Shown here piece by piece: positions 19,104 to 29,046 of a stretch of 64,000 nucleotides of DNA. Position numbers and translations under genes: made by a program. Position 1 is the stretch's first letter. Every line of letters begins with the position of its first letter. This DNA is from Allobacillus saliphilus (GTDB lineage Bacteria > Bacillota > Bacilli > Bacillales > Alkalibacillaceae), in assembly GCF_018138385.1 (NCBI RefSeq), contig NZ_JAGSIE010000009.1:1-64000 (forward strand), given 5' to 3'. The notes beneath the pieces were generated by a model. It saw only the letters and a program-made list of their open reading frames with translations, was not told the origin of the DNA and ran no database searches.

Positions 19104-21551
19104 GTGGCCGAAGAAGCGAATTTAATGGATTTACCTTTAGAAGAAGTGATAGGCGACCGGTTTGGACGCTATAGTAAATATATTATTCAAGAGCGAGCCC
19201 TTCCTGATGTACGGGATGGGCTAAAGCCTGTACAGCGAAGAATATTATATGCTATGTACGAGGAAGGAAATACACATGATAAAGCTTTCCGAAAATCGGC
19301 TAAAACAGTAGGTACTGTGATCGGTAACTACCACCCACACGGTGATAGCTCTGTATATGAAGCCTTAGTACGGATGAGTCAGAAGTGGAAACTGCGTCAA
19401 GAACTTGTAGAAATGCACGGGAATAACGGCAGTGTGGATGGGGATCCACCAGCAGCCATGCGTTACACAGAAGCACGTCTTTCTGGGATTGCATCTGAAT
19501 TATTAAGGGACATTGGTAAAGATACCGTCGAATTTATCGAAAACTTTGACGACACATCTTATGAACCAGTCGTACTGCCTGCCAAATTTCCAAATCTATT
19601 AGTCAATGGATCTACAGGAATTTCTTCCGGTTATGCAACCGATATACCACCACATAATTTAGGTGAAGTCATCGATGCCGTCATTTACAAAATCGACCAT
19701 CCCGGTGCCTCATTGGATAAATTAATGGAAAAAATACCCGCACCTGACTTTCCTACCGGTGGCATCATTCAAGGTAAAGAAGGAATTAAAAAAGCTTATG
19801 AAACCGGAAGAGGAAGAGTTGTCGTTCGAGGTTTGGCTGAAATTGAACAGCTTAGAGGTGGCCGAGAACAAATTGTCATTACAGAGATTCCTTATGAAGT
19901 AAACAAGGCGAACTTAGTTAAACGAATGGATGAACTTCGCATCGATCGAAAAGTCGAAGGAATCAACGAGATTCGTGATGAAACGGATCGAACAGGGCTA
20001 CGAATTGTTATTGAGCTAAGGAAAGATGCAGATAGTCAAGGGGTTTTAAATTACCTTTATAAAAACACAGACCTTCAAGTAAATTACAATTTCAATATGA
20101 TAGCCATATCTGATCGCACACCGACACTTATGAGCTTACCGGGTTTATTAGATGCTTATATCAATCACCAGAGAGACGTTGTTATACGTCAGTCCGAGTA
20201 TGATTTGAATAAAGCTCAAGCAAGAGCTCATATCGTCGAAGGGTTAATTTACGCAATTTCAATTCTAGACGATGTCATTGCAACCATCCGTGCATCACAA
20301 AACAAAAAAGATGCAAAAGAACGGTTGATTTCAGCTTATAACTTTACAGAAAAACAAGCTGAAGCGATCGTCATGCTTCAACTTTATCGATTGACAAATA
20401 CAGATGTGTCCGACTTGGAAGAAGAGGCAAGTAAGTTGCGTGAAACGATTGCACGCTTACAAGAGATTCTCGGTAATGAAGAAGTGCTGAAGAAAGTCAT
20501 CAAAGATGAACTTCGACTAGTCAAGAAAAATCATAATGACGAGCGTCGTACTCGCATTGAAGATGAAATTGAAGACATTACGATCAATTTAGAAGTGTTG
20601 GTTCCTTCAGAAGATGTCGTTGTCTCACTGACGCGCGATGGTTATATCAAACGGACAAGTCCTCGTTCTTTTGGTGCTTCAAGTGTTAAAGACCTGCAAC
20701 GCAAAGAAGGCGATGAACTGATTCAACTAATGGAGATCAATACAACCGATACGTTACTCGTCTTTACGAACAAAGGAAATTACTTATACATTCCTGTTCA
20801 TGAACTTCCAGAAATCAGATGGAAGGAAATGGGGCAACATGTTGCGAACATTATTTCGATTCCTAGCGATGAACGCGTGATTAAAGCGATTCCAGTCCGT
20901 GAGTTTACAGATAAGCACTATATCTTATCCATCACGAAAAACGGAATGATTAAAAAGACTTCTTTAGACTTATACAAAGTTCAAAGATATTCACGTCCGA
21001 TTAATGGAATGAATTTGAAAAAAGATGATGAAGTGATTAATGTACACATGACAGATGGAAATCAAGAACTATTTATTGCGAATAATAAAGGTTACGGTCT
21101 TTGGTTCCATGAATCTGAAGTAAACTCCATTGGAATTAAAGCAGCTGGTGTAAAATCGATGCAGCTCAAGAAAGATGAATACATTATCAACGGTGACACA
21201 TTTGATGACTTAAGTAATCCTTCTCTATTCGTTGTGACACATCGCGGTGCATGTAAGCGGATGAACCTGTCTCAATTCGAGCAAGGAACTCGAGCAAAAC
21301 GTGGCTTGGCGATGTTGAGAGAGCTCAAACGAAATGCGCATCGACTTGTCGGTTTCCATTTAGTTAGCGAAGACACAACCGTACAGCTTCGAACAGAAAA
21401 TGGCACAATTGAAACAGTCATGCCATTAAACCTTAAAACAGCAGATCGGTATAGTAACGGATCTTTTGTGGTAGATACAGACCAAACGGGTCAAGTAATT
21501 GATTCACAAGTTGAGGCTCGATACCGGAAGTATTTTTCCACAAATGAGTAA
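19104..21551 (+). CDS. parC: DNA topoisomerase IV subunit A
   Basis: An 815-residue DNA-cleaving subunit of topoisomerase IV. The active-site tyrosine is Tyr121 in [10 protein letters not shown], and the quinolone-determining stretch [16 protein letters not shown] has the usual serine and glutamate. The C-terminal beta-pinwheel covers roughly residues 500-810. I chose GTG at 19104 ([20 protein letters not shown]), eight bases after AGGAG, over GTG at 19095, which overlaps that site. It lies 11 bases after parE. Confidence 0.98.
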   Translation: MAEEANLMDLPLEEVIGDRFGRYSKYIIQERALPDVRDGLKPVQRRILYAMYEEGNTHDKAFRKSAKTVGTVIGNYHPHGDSSVYEALVRMSQKWKLRQELVEMHGNNGSVDGDPPAAMRYTEARLSGIASELLRDIGKDTVEFIENFDDTSYEPVVLPAKFPNLLVNGSTGISSGYATDIPPHNLGEVIDAVIYKIDHPGASLDKLMEKIPAPDFPTGGIIQGKEGIKKAYETGRGRVVVRGLAEIEQLRGGREQIVITEIPYEVNKANLVKRMDELRIDRKVEGINEIRDETDRTGLRIVIELRKDADSQGVLNYLYKNTDLQVNYNFNMIAISDRTPTLMSLPGLLDAYINHQRDVVIRQSEYDLNKAQARAHIVEGLIYAISILDDVIATIRASQNKKDAKERLISAYNFTEKQAEAIVMLQLYRLTNTDVSDLEEEASKLRETIARLQEILGNEEVLKKVIKDELRLVKKNHNDERRTRIEDEIEDITINLEVLVPSEDVVVSLTRDGYIKRTSPRSFGASSVKDLQRKEGDELIQLMEINTTDTLLVFTNKGNYLYIPVHELPEIRWKEMGQHVANIISIPSDERVIKAIPVREFTDKHYILSITKNGMIKKTSLDLYKVQRYSRPINGMNLKKDDEVINVHMTDGNQELFIANNKGYGLWFHESEVNSIGIKAAGVKSMQLKKDEYIINGDTFDDLSNPSLFVVTHRGACKRMNLSQFEQGTRAKRGLAMLRELKRNAHRLVGFHLVSEDTTVQLRTENGTIETVMPLNLKTADRYSNGSFVVDTDQTGQVIDSQVEARYRKYFSTNE

Positions 21552-21594
21552 TCTTGATCATGTTGGAGAAAATTTTAATGAAAAAATAATACAG

Positions 21595-21625
21595 TGTCCG
21601 TGATATTCATCTTCACGGGCATTTG
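21595..21625 (+). terminator. Terminator after parC
   Basis: TGTCCGTGA (21595-21603) pairs with TCACGGGCA (21613-21621), followed by TTTG. The T run is short. Confidence 0.6.
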
Positions 21626-21721
21626 TAGTGAGGTTAAAAATGAATCTGCTCACATATTTTAGAGCTCGACGATATTACCCCTAGATCAGTCAAAATATAG
21701 AACAATAAAGAAGGTATATCA

Positions 21722-23977
21722 ATGAAGAACAGCTTGAAAATTTACTCGCGAGATTTAAAAAACATATCACGTAACTGGGTGGCGGCTATTTTAATAGGCG
21801 GGCTAATTTTATTACCCTCTTTATATGCATGGTTTAATATAGAGGCTTCTTGGGATCCATATGGCCAAACAGACCAAATACCAATCGGTGTAGTGAATGA
21901 GGATACAGGTGGCGAAGTTAGAGGTAACCAAATTAACGTCGGGGAAGATCTAGTTAAAACCCTGGAAAACAATAAGTCGATGGATTGGCATTTCACGGAC
22001 CGAGAAAACGCAATGGAAGATCTGAAATACGGTGACTATTTTGCGGTAATCGTTATTCCTGAAAACTTCTCTAGCAATTTATCGTCGGTTATCTCTGGTG
22101 AACCTGTAAAGAGTGAGATGGAATATTACGTAAATGAAAAGATTAACGCCATTTCACCAAAAATTACGGATAAAGGTGCAAGTACGATTGTGCAACAGGT
22201 TAGCAGCAATTTTATTTCTGCTGTAAATGGTGTTATTTTTGAAATGTTTGATGATATTGGTGTAGAACTGAACGATAAATCACCTGATATCGAGCAATTT
22301 GAAAATTATATATTTGAGATGGAAAAACAGTTGCCAAAAATTCATGAGCTAGTATCAAGCGGACTTGAAGACACAAAGAATGCCCAATCTATAATTAATA
22401 AAGCGAAAAATAAACTTCCACAGGCTGAACAGACAACGAATGATGGTATGCAAATAGTAAATGAAACTGCTAATTTGATGTCAAAAGCCGAAGACCGTCT
22501 AAATGAAATGGCTCCGCAAATCGAAGAAGATTTGAAAAAGGCACAAAACACTGCTCAAGATATTAATCAACTACTGCAAGATGCTCGCGATGTAAATATT
22601 GATTTCAGCGAAGGTAAAGAGCTACAACAAAATATTGATCGCTCATTAGACGAAGCAACTACCCGTTTAAATGAAATCGAAGCTAAATTAGAGCAGCTAA
22701 AAGAGATGAATCAAGAGCAACAGAATAATACCAGCGAAGAAGAAAATAATCAGAACGAGGACGGCTCAACAGACCAAGAAAATAATGAGCAGAACAATAA
22801 TCAAAATAATAGTAATGATACAAATCAGGTCATCGATGAAGCATTGGAACAAATAAGCACATTACGTGAAGCGCTTGTGGAAATGCAGGAAAATGGACAA
22901 AATATTACTGTGTTTATTGAAGATCGAAGACAAAAAGTCGACTCTATTTTCACTGATTTAGAACAATTATCCGCTAACACAGCAAATAATATAGGAAATT
23001 TTTTAGAAGATTATAAAGAGAACATTGAACCAGTCGTGAAACAAAAAATTAGCGATTCTCAACAAACACTAGCAAGTGCGAATCAAATTTTAGCAGATAT
23101 AAAATCGACCATTCCAGAAGTGAAAAATGTATTGAATAATACTGAAACCCACATTGGCGAAGGGCAAGGTGTATTGAATGCATTTCTCGGTGAATATCCA
23201 TATATAAATAGTAAAATTAACGAACTGGCGGATCGAATTAGAGAAATTCAGGGCGAAACAGACATTAATGAAATTATCGAATTGTTACGAAATGACCCTG
23301 AAGCCGAAAGAAATTTCTTTGAAGAACCGGTCAAGTTGGTCAAAAATGAGCTTTTTCCGATACCAAACTACGGTTCAGGAATGACACCATTTTATACTGT
23401 TTTGGCGATATGGGTCGGTGGCTTACTGTTGATTTCATTACTGGCCGTTGAAGTACATGATAGAGAAGATCTAACTGGCCGGGAACGTTATTTTGGTAAG
23501 ATGTTTACTTTCCTTACAATCGGATTATTGCAAACACTTGTTGTAACCTTAGGTGATTGGTTGTTTATTGGTTCGTACATGGCACATCCGGTTTGGTTTG
23601 TCCTATTCGGGTTGTTAATTAGTATAGTATTTATGACAATGATCTATACACTAGTATCGGTATTTGGCGATGTTGGAAAGGCAATGGTTATTGTTCTTCT
23701 TGTTTTGCAAATTGCTGGCGCAGGAGGAACGTATCCAGTTATTTTATTACCGGAATTGTTTCAGACAATTAGTCCGTTTCTTCCATTTACCTATGCGATT
23801 GATCTAATGCGCGAGGCAGTCGGAGGTATTATTTGGAAAGCCGCCATATACGATATAATTATTCTAAGTCTGTTCTGGCTTGGTGCCTTATTATTCGGAA
23901 CGTTATTTAAAAACATAATCAATAAACAAACAGATAAATTGATGAAAAAATCTAAGGATGCCGGTTTATTTCATTAA
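21722..23977 (+). CDS. YhgE/Pip family membrane protein
   Basis: A 751-residue membrane protein of the YhgE/Pip family. One N-terminal helix (WVAAILIGGLILLPSLYAWF) is followed by a conserved extracytoplasmic head (GVVNEDTGGEVRGNQINVGE and YFAVIVIPENFS). A long coiled-coil stalk follows, then about five C-terminal helices of the ABC-2 permease type. Relatives include phage-infection protein Pip of Lactococcus and the EsaA-like secretion group. The stalk contains an Asn/Gln/Glu-rich low-complexity stretch near residues 335-370. Function in this organism is unknown. The stand-alone gene has its own terminator, and tetR follows. Confidence 0.85.
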   Translation: MKNSLKIYSRDLKNISRNWVAAILIGGLILLPSLYAWFNIEASWDPYGQTDQIPIGVVNEDTGGEVRGNQINVGEDLVKTLENNKSMDWHFTDRENAMEDLKYGDYFAVIVIPENFSSNLSSVISGEPVKSEMEYYVNEKINAISPKITDKGASTIVQQVSSNFISAVNGVIFEMFDDIGVELNDKSPDIEQFENYIFEMEKQLPKIHELVSSGLEDTKNAQSIINKAKNKLPQAEQTTNDGMQIVNETANLMSKAEDRLNEMAPQIEEDLKKAQNTAQDINQLLQDARDVNIDFSEGKELQQNIDRSLDEATTRLNEIEAKLEQLKEMNQEQQNNTSEEENNQNEDGSTDQENNEQNNNQNNSNDTNQVIDEALEQISTLREALVEMQENGQNITVFIEDRRQKVDSIFTDLEQLSANTANNIGNFLEDYKENIEPVVKQKISDSQQTLASANQILADIKSTIPEVKNVLNNTETHIGEGQGVLNAFLGEYPYINSKINELADRIREIQGETDINEIIELLRNDPEAERNFFEEPVKLVKNELFPIPNYGSGMTPFYTVLAIWVGGLLLISLLAVEVHDREDLTGRERYFGKMFTFLTIGLLQTLVVTLGDWLFIGSYMAHPVWFVLFGLLISIVFMTMIYTLVSVFGDVGKAMVIVLLVLQIAGAGGTYPVILLPELFQTISPFLPFTYAIDLMREAVGGIIWKAAIYDIIILSLFWLGALLFGTLFKNIINKQTDKLMKKSKDAGLFH

Positions 23978-24021
23978 AGTTTTACGGTAAATTAAACTCG
24001 ATTAAAAAATCGAATGATAGA

Positions 24022-24066
24022 AGAGGCTGAGATGACAATGATGTTATCTCAGTCTCTTTGTATTTT
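24022..24066 (+). terminator. Terminator after the YhgE-like gene
   Basis: A 16-bp stem (AGAGGCTGAGATGACA with TGTTATCTCAGTCTCT, two G-U pairs) and a 4-base loop span 24022-24057, followed by TTGTATTTT. Confidence 0.88.
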
Positions 24067-24081
24067 AAAAAAATAAATGAA

Positions 24082-24111
24082 TTGTTTCACTTTTTCAATA
24101 AATATGATAAT
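24082..24111 (+). promoter_or_regulatory. Possible sigma-A promoter of tetR
   Basis: TTGTTT (24082-24087) and GATAAT (24106-24111) are separated by 18 bases, about 24 bases before the tetR start. TATGAT at 24103 is an alternative -10. No copy of the downstream palindrome is seen here. Confidence 0.4.
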
Positions 24112-24134
24112 ATGATAAAAAAGGTGGGAAGGGT

Positions 24135-24755
24135 ATGGATTTACGTGAGAAAATCATCGCATCGTCGCTAAGATTATTTTCAGAAAAAGGTTTTCACGGT
24201 GTAAGCGTTCAAGATTTAGTAAATGATTCAATGACATCAAAAGGTGGATTTTATCATCATTTTTCTTCAAAAGATGAACTTTTATATGTTATCCACGATA
24301 AATTTATTTCATATGTTCTAAGTGAAGCACACTCGGCAAAAGAAAAATATGACCGTCCAATGAAACAGTTACATGAAATTTTAAAGGCATCTGTTCATGT
24401 GTTTGACTTGTACAATGAACATATTACCGTTTTTTATCAAGAAAATAAGTATCTAAAACAAGAATATGAAGAAATCATCAAGCAAAAACGTAATGAGTTC
24501 AAACGAATCATCTACGAAGTGATTAATGATGGTCAGCAATCAGGAGATTTCAGAGAAAGTTTACCTCCAACGATCACAACGATGTCAATTTTAGGAATGG
24601 TGAACTGGACGTATAAATGGTATCAACGAGACGGAGATAAAAATATTGAACAAGTATCTTCTGTTTATATAGACCTTTTAATGCATGGACTGTTGACAGA
24701 TGAAGCTCTAAAAGATTATGAAAGATCTTCACTTTATGCCGAATTAAATTTTTAA
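24135..24755 (+). CDS. TetR/AcrR family transcriptional regulator
   Basis: A 206-residue dimeric repressor-type regulator. The N-terminal DNA-binding domain (residues 1-60) has the TetR pattern KIIASSLRLFSEKGFHGVSV, then a SKGGFYHHFSSKDEL recognition region. The C-terminal helical domain would bind a ligand. It lies just upstream of the acyl-CoA catabolic operon in the same direction, with an 18-bp palindrome between them, so it most likely controls that operon in response to an acyl-CoA. That role is inferred; comparable TetR regulators of fatty acid or branched-chain acid catabolism are known in bacilli and proteobacteria. Confidence 0.88.
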   Translation: MDLREKIIASSLRLFSEKGFHGVSVQDLVNDSMTSKGGFYHHFSSKDELLYVIHDKFISYVLSEAHSAKEKYDRPMKQLHEILKASVHVFDLYNEHITVFYQENKYLKQEYEEIIKQKRNEFKRIIYEVINDGQQSGDFRESLPPTITTMSILGMVNWTYKWYQRDGDKNIEQVSSVYIDLLMHGLLTDEALKDYERSSLYAELNF

Positions 24756-24768
24756 GGTAGCTAACAAT

Positions 24769-24793
24769 CGCTTATATTAAAGCGTTTTTATTT
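24769..24793 (+). terminator. Weak terminator after tetR
   Basis: CGCTT (24769-24773) pairs with AAGCG (24780-24784), followed by TTTTTATTT. The stem is only five pairs, so partial read-through into the operon is possible. Confidence 0.5.
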
Positions 24794-24803
24794 AAACGCG
24801 TAC

Positions 24804-24821
24804 AGACCAACCAGTCGGTCT
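24804..24821. promoter_or_regulatory. Putative TetR-type operator
   Basis: AGACCAACCAGTCGGTCT is an 18-bp near-perfect palindrome; 14 of 18 positions are symmetric, and the rest are transitions. It lies 47 bases before the acyl-CoA dehydrogenase start and downstream of tetR. The length and the GACC...GGTC arms are typical of TetR-family operators, so the adjacent regulator is the natural candidate to bind it. Confidence 0.65.
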
Positions 24822-24867
24822 TAGTGAAACTGTAGTTTAATGTTCAATCATAAAAGGAGGAAAGTAC

Positions 24868-26010
24868 ATGAATTTCGAATTGACGAAAGAACAAGAAATG
24901 ACAAGAAAGATGGTTCGGGATTTTGCAGAAGACAAAATCAAGCCTAGGGCCATTGATATTGACACAAAGGCAGAATTTCCCGAAGATCTTTTCAAGGAAA
25001 TGGGAGAACTAGGCTTGCTGGGAATTCCATTTCCTGAAGAAGAAGGTGGCTCTGGAGGCGACACGATTACGTATGCACTAGCCGTTGAAGAAATCGGCCG
25101 TGTATGTGGTAGTACAGGACTAAGTTATGCAGCGGCTGTTTCACTTGGTTCAAGTCCGATTTATATGTTTGGTACTGATGAACAAAGAAAGAAATTTTTG
25201 AAACCGCTTGCAGAAGGAAAAGCTCTTGGTTCTTTCGGATTGACAGAGCCTAATGCAGGATCTGATGCGGGAGGAACGAAAACAACAGCCAAATTAGAAG
25301 GTGACGAGTACGTCATCAATGGGGAAAAGTGCTTTATTACAAACGCTTCCTATGCTAAGCAAATTATCGTAACGGCCGTTACCGGGAAAGATTCTCTCGG
25401 AAAGAATATTATTTCGGCATTAATTGTGCCGACTGATACTCCAGGCTTAAAAATTTCTGATAATTACGATAAGATGGGTGTCAGAGGTTCCAATACAGCT
25501 GAAATTGTATTAGAAGATGTAAGAGTTCCAAAAGAAAATCTATTAGGTGATCCTGAAGCAGGATTTAAGCAATTTTTACGCACGCTGGATGGTGGAAGAA
25601 TTTCGATTGCTGCCTTAGGTGTCGGAATTGCGCAAGCTTCATTGGATCGCGCACTAGCTTATGCAAAAGAAAGAAAACAGTTTGGTAAACCGATTTCTTC
25701 ATTCCAAGCGATTCAATTTAAATTGGCTGATATGGCGATGGAAGTTGAATTGGCTCGCAACATGGTTTTGAAAGCAGCATGGTTGAAAGATAATGGGAAA
25801 CCATTTACAAAAGAGGCCGCTTACGCAAAGTTGTTTGCAACAGAGACAGCAACGCGTTCTGCCAACCAAGCGATTCAAATACTTGGCGGTTATGGTTACA
25901 TGAGAGAATACGAAGTTGAAAGATTTTTACGTGATGCTAAACTGCTAGAAATCGGTGAAGGCACCTCTGAAATTCAACGGTTGGTGATTGCTCGGCAATT
26001 AGGATGCTAG
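24868..26010 (+). CDS. Acyl-CoA dehydrogenase (YngJ type, probably branched or short chain)
   Basis: A 380-residue FAD flavoenzyme that introduces the alpha-beta double bond into an acyl-CoA. It shows the signature GLTEPNAGSDAGGTKTTA, the FITNASYA loop, ALGVGIAQASLDRALAYAKE, and the C-terminal ILGGYGYMREYEVERFLRDA. The end reads EIGEGTSEIQRL: the classical catalytic glutamate is present at the position where typical isovaleryl-CoA dehydrogenases have alanine. Context (HMG-CoA lyase, carboxylase, hydratase) argues for isovaleryl-CoA as substrate, but the sequence alone allows other short or branched acyl-CoAs. First gene of the operon, with AAAGGAGG upstream. Confidence 0.93.
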   Translation: MNFELTKEQEMTRKMVRDFAEDKIKPRAIDIDTKAEFPEDLFKEMGELGLLGIPFPEEEGGSGGDTITYALAVEEIGRVCGSTGLSYAAAVSLGSSPIYMFGTDEQRKKFLKPLAEGKALGSFGLTEPNAGSDAGGTKTTAKLEGDEYVINGEKCFITNASYAKQIIVTAVTGKDSLGKNIISALIVPTDTPGLKISDNYDKMGVRGSNTAEIVLEDVRVPKENLLGDPEAGFKQFLRTLDGGRISIAALGVGIAQASLDRALAYAKERKQFGKPISSFQAIQFKLADMAMEVELARNMVLKAAWLKDNGKPFTKEAAYAKLFATETATRSANQAIQILGGYGYMREYEVERFLRDAKLLEIGEGTSEIQRLVIARQLGC

Positions 26011-26029
26011 ATTAAAAGGAGGAATCCAT

Positions 26030-27667
26030 ATGAGTCTACTAACGTCAACCATTGGCGAATTGCTGGAAGAGAAAGTGAATGAGAGACCGAACCATGAAGC
26101 TGTCGTTTATCCAGAAAGGAATATTCGTTGGACGTACAAAGAGTTTGACGACAAAGTAAATGAGACGGCAAAAGCACTCATGGCTCTTGGCATTGAAAAA
26201 GGTGAGCATATCGCAATTTGGGCTGACAATAAACCGGAATGGGTTTTGACTCAGTTTGCTACAGGAAAAATGGGCGCCGTATTAGTGACGGTGAACACAA
26301 GTTATCAAGCAGCTGAGTTGGAATATTTGTTGAATCAATCAGATGCAACAACATTAATTCTGGCAGAGAGTTTTAAAGGTACTTCCTATGTAGACATCAT
26401 TAATGAAGTAGCTCCTGAACTGAAAAACAGTAATTCGGGACAATTGAGCAGCGATAAAGTCCCGAAATTAAAACGGGTCATTGTTTTAGGAGAAAGACAA
26501 ATTGCAGGATGTTACACATGGGATCAGTTACTGCAAAAAGCAGCTGATGTTTCCGATGAAGATCTACAAAAAAGAAAAGAATCACTTCATCATGATGACA
26601 TTATTAACATGCAATACACTTCAGGTACAACCGGATTTCCAAAAGGCGTTATGTTGACTCACTATAACATCGTCAATAACGGAAAGCAGGTAGCAGAAGG
26701 AATGAATTTCACAAGTGAAGATCGCTTATGTGTTCCAGTGCCACTCTTTCACTGCTTTGGTTGCGTGATGAGTACACTGGCAACAGTCTCCAAAGGCGGG
26801 ACGATGGTGATGATCGAACAATACAACCCCGAAGTTGTTTTACAGGCTGTCCAAGATGAGAAATGTACAGCATTGCATGGTGTTCCGACAATGTTTATTG
26901 GTGAATTGAATCACCCTGATTTTGAAAAATTTGATCTTTCGTCACTTCGAACGGGAGTCATGGCTGGTTCCAATTGTCCGAAAGAAGTCATGAATGATGT
27001 GATTTATAAGATGGGTGCGCCTGAAGTAACAATCTGTTACGGACAAACGGAAACGTCGCCTGTCTTTACGCAGACTCGTCCGACCGATTCAATCGAAATT
27101 CGAACGACATCCGTTGGAAAAGTTCATCCGAACGTTGAAGCGAAAATCGTTGAACCAGGTACAAATCAAACGCTTCCTCCAAATGAACCTGGTGAAATTG
27201 TGACTCGCGGATATCATGTCATGGCGGGTTATTACAAAAATAAGGAAGAAACGAATGCAACGATTGATGAGGATGGCTGGTTACACACGGGTGATATCGG
27301 AATGATGGATGAGAATGGATATTTTCAAGTGACGGGAAGAATGAAAGATATGGTCATCCGTGGTGGAGAGAATATTTATCCACGTGAAATTGAAGAATTC
27401 ATTATCACACATCCGGATGTGCTGGACGTTCAAGTCGTCGGTGTACCGGATCCCAAATACGGTGAAGAGTTGATGGCCTGGATTATTCCAAAAGAGGGTG
27501 CACGTTTAACAGAAGAAAACATCAAATCTTTCTGTAAAGGAAAAATCTCGCATCATAAAATTCCGAAGTACATGGAGTTGACGGAAGAATACCCAATGAC
27601 AGCTAGTGGGAAAGTTCAAAAATACCGATTAAGAGAGCGAGCAAAAGATTTGATTCAAATTGACTAG
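26030..27667 (+). CDS. AMP-forming acyl-CoA synthetase (YngI type)
   Basis: A 545-residue adenylate-forming ligase that activates a free carboxylic acid to its CoA thioester using ATP. The P-loop-like motif is YTSGTTGFPKGVMLTH; then CYGQTETSPVF, GWLHTGDIG and GRMKDMVIRGGENIYPREIE; the catalytic lysine is in TASGKVQKYRLRE near the C-terminus. In this operon it would make the acyl-CoA fed to the dehydrogenase, plausibly a short branched acid such as isovalerate. AAAGGAGG precedes the ATG; 19 bases separate it from the upstream gene. Confidence 0.92.
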   Translation: MSLLTSTIGELLEEKVNERPNHEAVVYPERNIRWTYKEFDDKVNETAKALMALGIEKGEHIAIWADNKPEWVLTQFATGKMGAVLVTVNTSYQAAELEYLLNQSDATTLILAESFKGTSYVDIINEVAPELKNSNSGQLSSDKVPKLKRVIVLGERQIAGCYTWDQLLQKAADVSDEDLQKRKESLHHDDIINMQYTSGTTGFPKGVMLTHYNIVNNGKQVAEGMNFTSEDRLCVPVPLFHCFGCVMSTLATVSKGGTMVMIEQYNPEVVLQAVQDEKCTALHGVPTMFIGELNHPDFEKFDLSSLRTGVMAGSNCPKEVMNDVIYKMGAPEVTICYGQTETSPVFTQTRPTDSIEIRTTSVGKVHPNVEAKIVEPGTNQTLPPNEPGEIVTRGYHVMAGYYKNKEETNATIDEDGWLHTGDIGMMDENGYFQVTGRMKDMVIRGGENIYPREIEEFIITHPDVLDVQVVGVPDPKYGEELMAWIIPKEGARLTEENIKSFCKGKISHHKIPKYMELTEEYPMTASGKVQKYRLRERAKDLIQID

Positions 27668-27690
27668 GGCACAATTATAGGAGGGTTATC

Positions 27691-29034
27691 ATGTTTCAAT
27701 CCATTTTAATCGCAAACAGAGGAGAAATCGCTTCACGTATTATTCAAACGTGTAAGCTATTAAACATTAAATCCGTAGCGGTATATTCCGAACCTGATGA
27801 AGATTCACCATATGTCGAAGAGGCTGATGTTGCTTATCCGCTTGGAGGTTCACGTGTCAATGAAAGCTATCTAAATATGGATAAAATCTTTGAAATAGCT
27901 AAAGAAGCAGAAGTAGAAGCAATTCACCCGGGGTATGGATTATTAAGTGAAAATGCGTCATTTGCTAGACGTTGCGAAGAAGAAGGAATTACCTTTATTG
28001 GCCCGACGCCAGAAGTGATTGAAAAGATGGGTAGTAAATTATCTGCAAGAACTGCGATGGAAGAAGCAGGAGTACCTATTATTCCCGGTACAAACACCCC
28101 TGTGGAAACAGCAGCAGCGGCAAAAGAGATTGCGAATGAAATTGGCTACCCAGTCATGGTCAAAGCATCGTATGGCGGTGGCGGTATTGGAATGGAAATT
28201 GTACAAAGCGAATCAGACTTGGAGAAAGCAATTGAATCCAATGCACACCGTGCAGAACAATTTTTCGGCAACGGAACATTATTCATTGAAAAAGTCATTG
28301 AAGATGCGCACCATGTTGAAATTCAAGTACTAGGTGATCATCACGGTAACGCCGTTCATTTATTTGATCGTGAGTGCTCTATTCAACGTCGACATCAGAA
28401 GGTCATTGAAGAAGCACCGTCACCACTTTTAACCGAGGAAACAAGGAAAGAGATGGGTGAAAAAGCGGTTCAAGCTGTCAAATCTCTAGGCTATCGGAAT
28501 GCTGGAACACTTGAGTTTCTAGTTGATGAAAACCAAAACTACTATTTCCTTGAAATGAATACAAGACTTCAAGTGGAACATCCAGTTACCGAAGAAATTA
28601 CGGGTATTGATCTTGTAGAACAGCAAATCCGAATTGCGAGTGGTGAAGAACTCGCAATTAATCAAGAGCTCGTTCAGATTCAAGGTCATGCAATTGAAGT
28701 AAGGATTTACGCAGAAGATCCAAAAACATTTTTTCCGTCTCCGGGTACAATCGAAGACTTAATCATTCCAAAAGAGCAATTCATTCGGAATGACCAATCC
28801 ATTAAGAAAGGGTTCAAAATCACTCCTTTTTACGACCCAATGGTTGCGAAATTGATCGTTAAAGGAAAAGATCGAGCTGAGGCTATTAGTCGATTAGAGA
28901 CAGCCCTTTCGATGTACAAAATCGAAGGAATTAAGACGAATATTCCACTACTTTTAAAAATAGCAGCAAATGAAGCATTTCAAAATGGAAATACTCAAAC
29001 ATCGTTTATCCAAGAACATATTACAAACAAATAG
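27691..29034 (+). CDS. Biotin carboxylase subunit of an acyl-CoA carboxylase (YngH type)
   Basis: A 447-residue ATP-grasp biotin carboxylase that carboxylates biotin on the carrier protein encoded by the next gene. N-terminal SILIANRGEIASRIIQTCK; ATP-grasp motif VKASYGGGGIGMEIV (the usual GGGGRGM arginine is isoleucine here); HHVEIQVLGD, RDCSIQRRHQK-like sequence (RECSIQRRHQK) and FLEMNTRLQVEHPVTE. With the carboxyltransferase at 31.0 kb it should form a methylcrotonyl-CoA carboxylase. It is a second-type carboxylase, probably not the housekeeping AccC. Confidence 0.93.
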   Translation: MFQSILIANRGEIASRIIQTCKLLNIKSVAVYSEPDEDSPYVEEADVAYPLGGSRVNESYLNMDKIFEIAKEAEVEAIHPGYGLLSENASFARRCEEEGITFIGPTPEVIEKMGSKLSARTAMEEAGVPIIPGTNTPVETAAAAKEIANEIGYPVMVKASYGGGGIGMEIVQSESDLEKAIESNAHRAEQFFGNGTLFIEKVIEDAHHVEIQVLGDHHGNAVHLFDRECSIQRRHQKVIEEAPSPLLTEETRKEMGEKAVQAVKSLGYRNAGTLEFLVDENQNYYFLEMNTRLQVEHPVTEEITGIDLVEQQIRIASGEELAINQELVQIQGHAIEVRIYAEDPKTFFPSPGTIEDLIIPKEQFIRNDQSIKKGFKITPFYDPMVAKLIVKGKDRAEAISRLETALSMYKIEGIKTNIPLLLKIAANEAFQNGNTQTSFIQEHITNK

Positions 29035-29046
29035 GAGGAATTTATA

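Noticed and set aside
19300-19480. Fluoroquinolone-resistance substitution in parC
   Set aside because: The determining stretch [11 protein letters not shown] carries the usual susceptible-type serine and glutamate.
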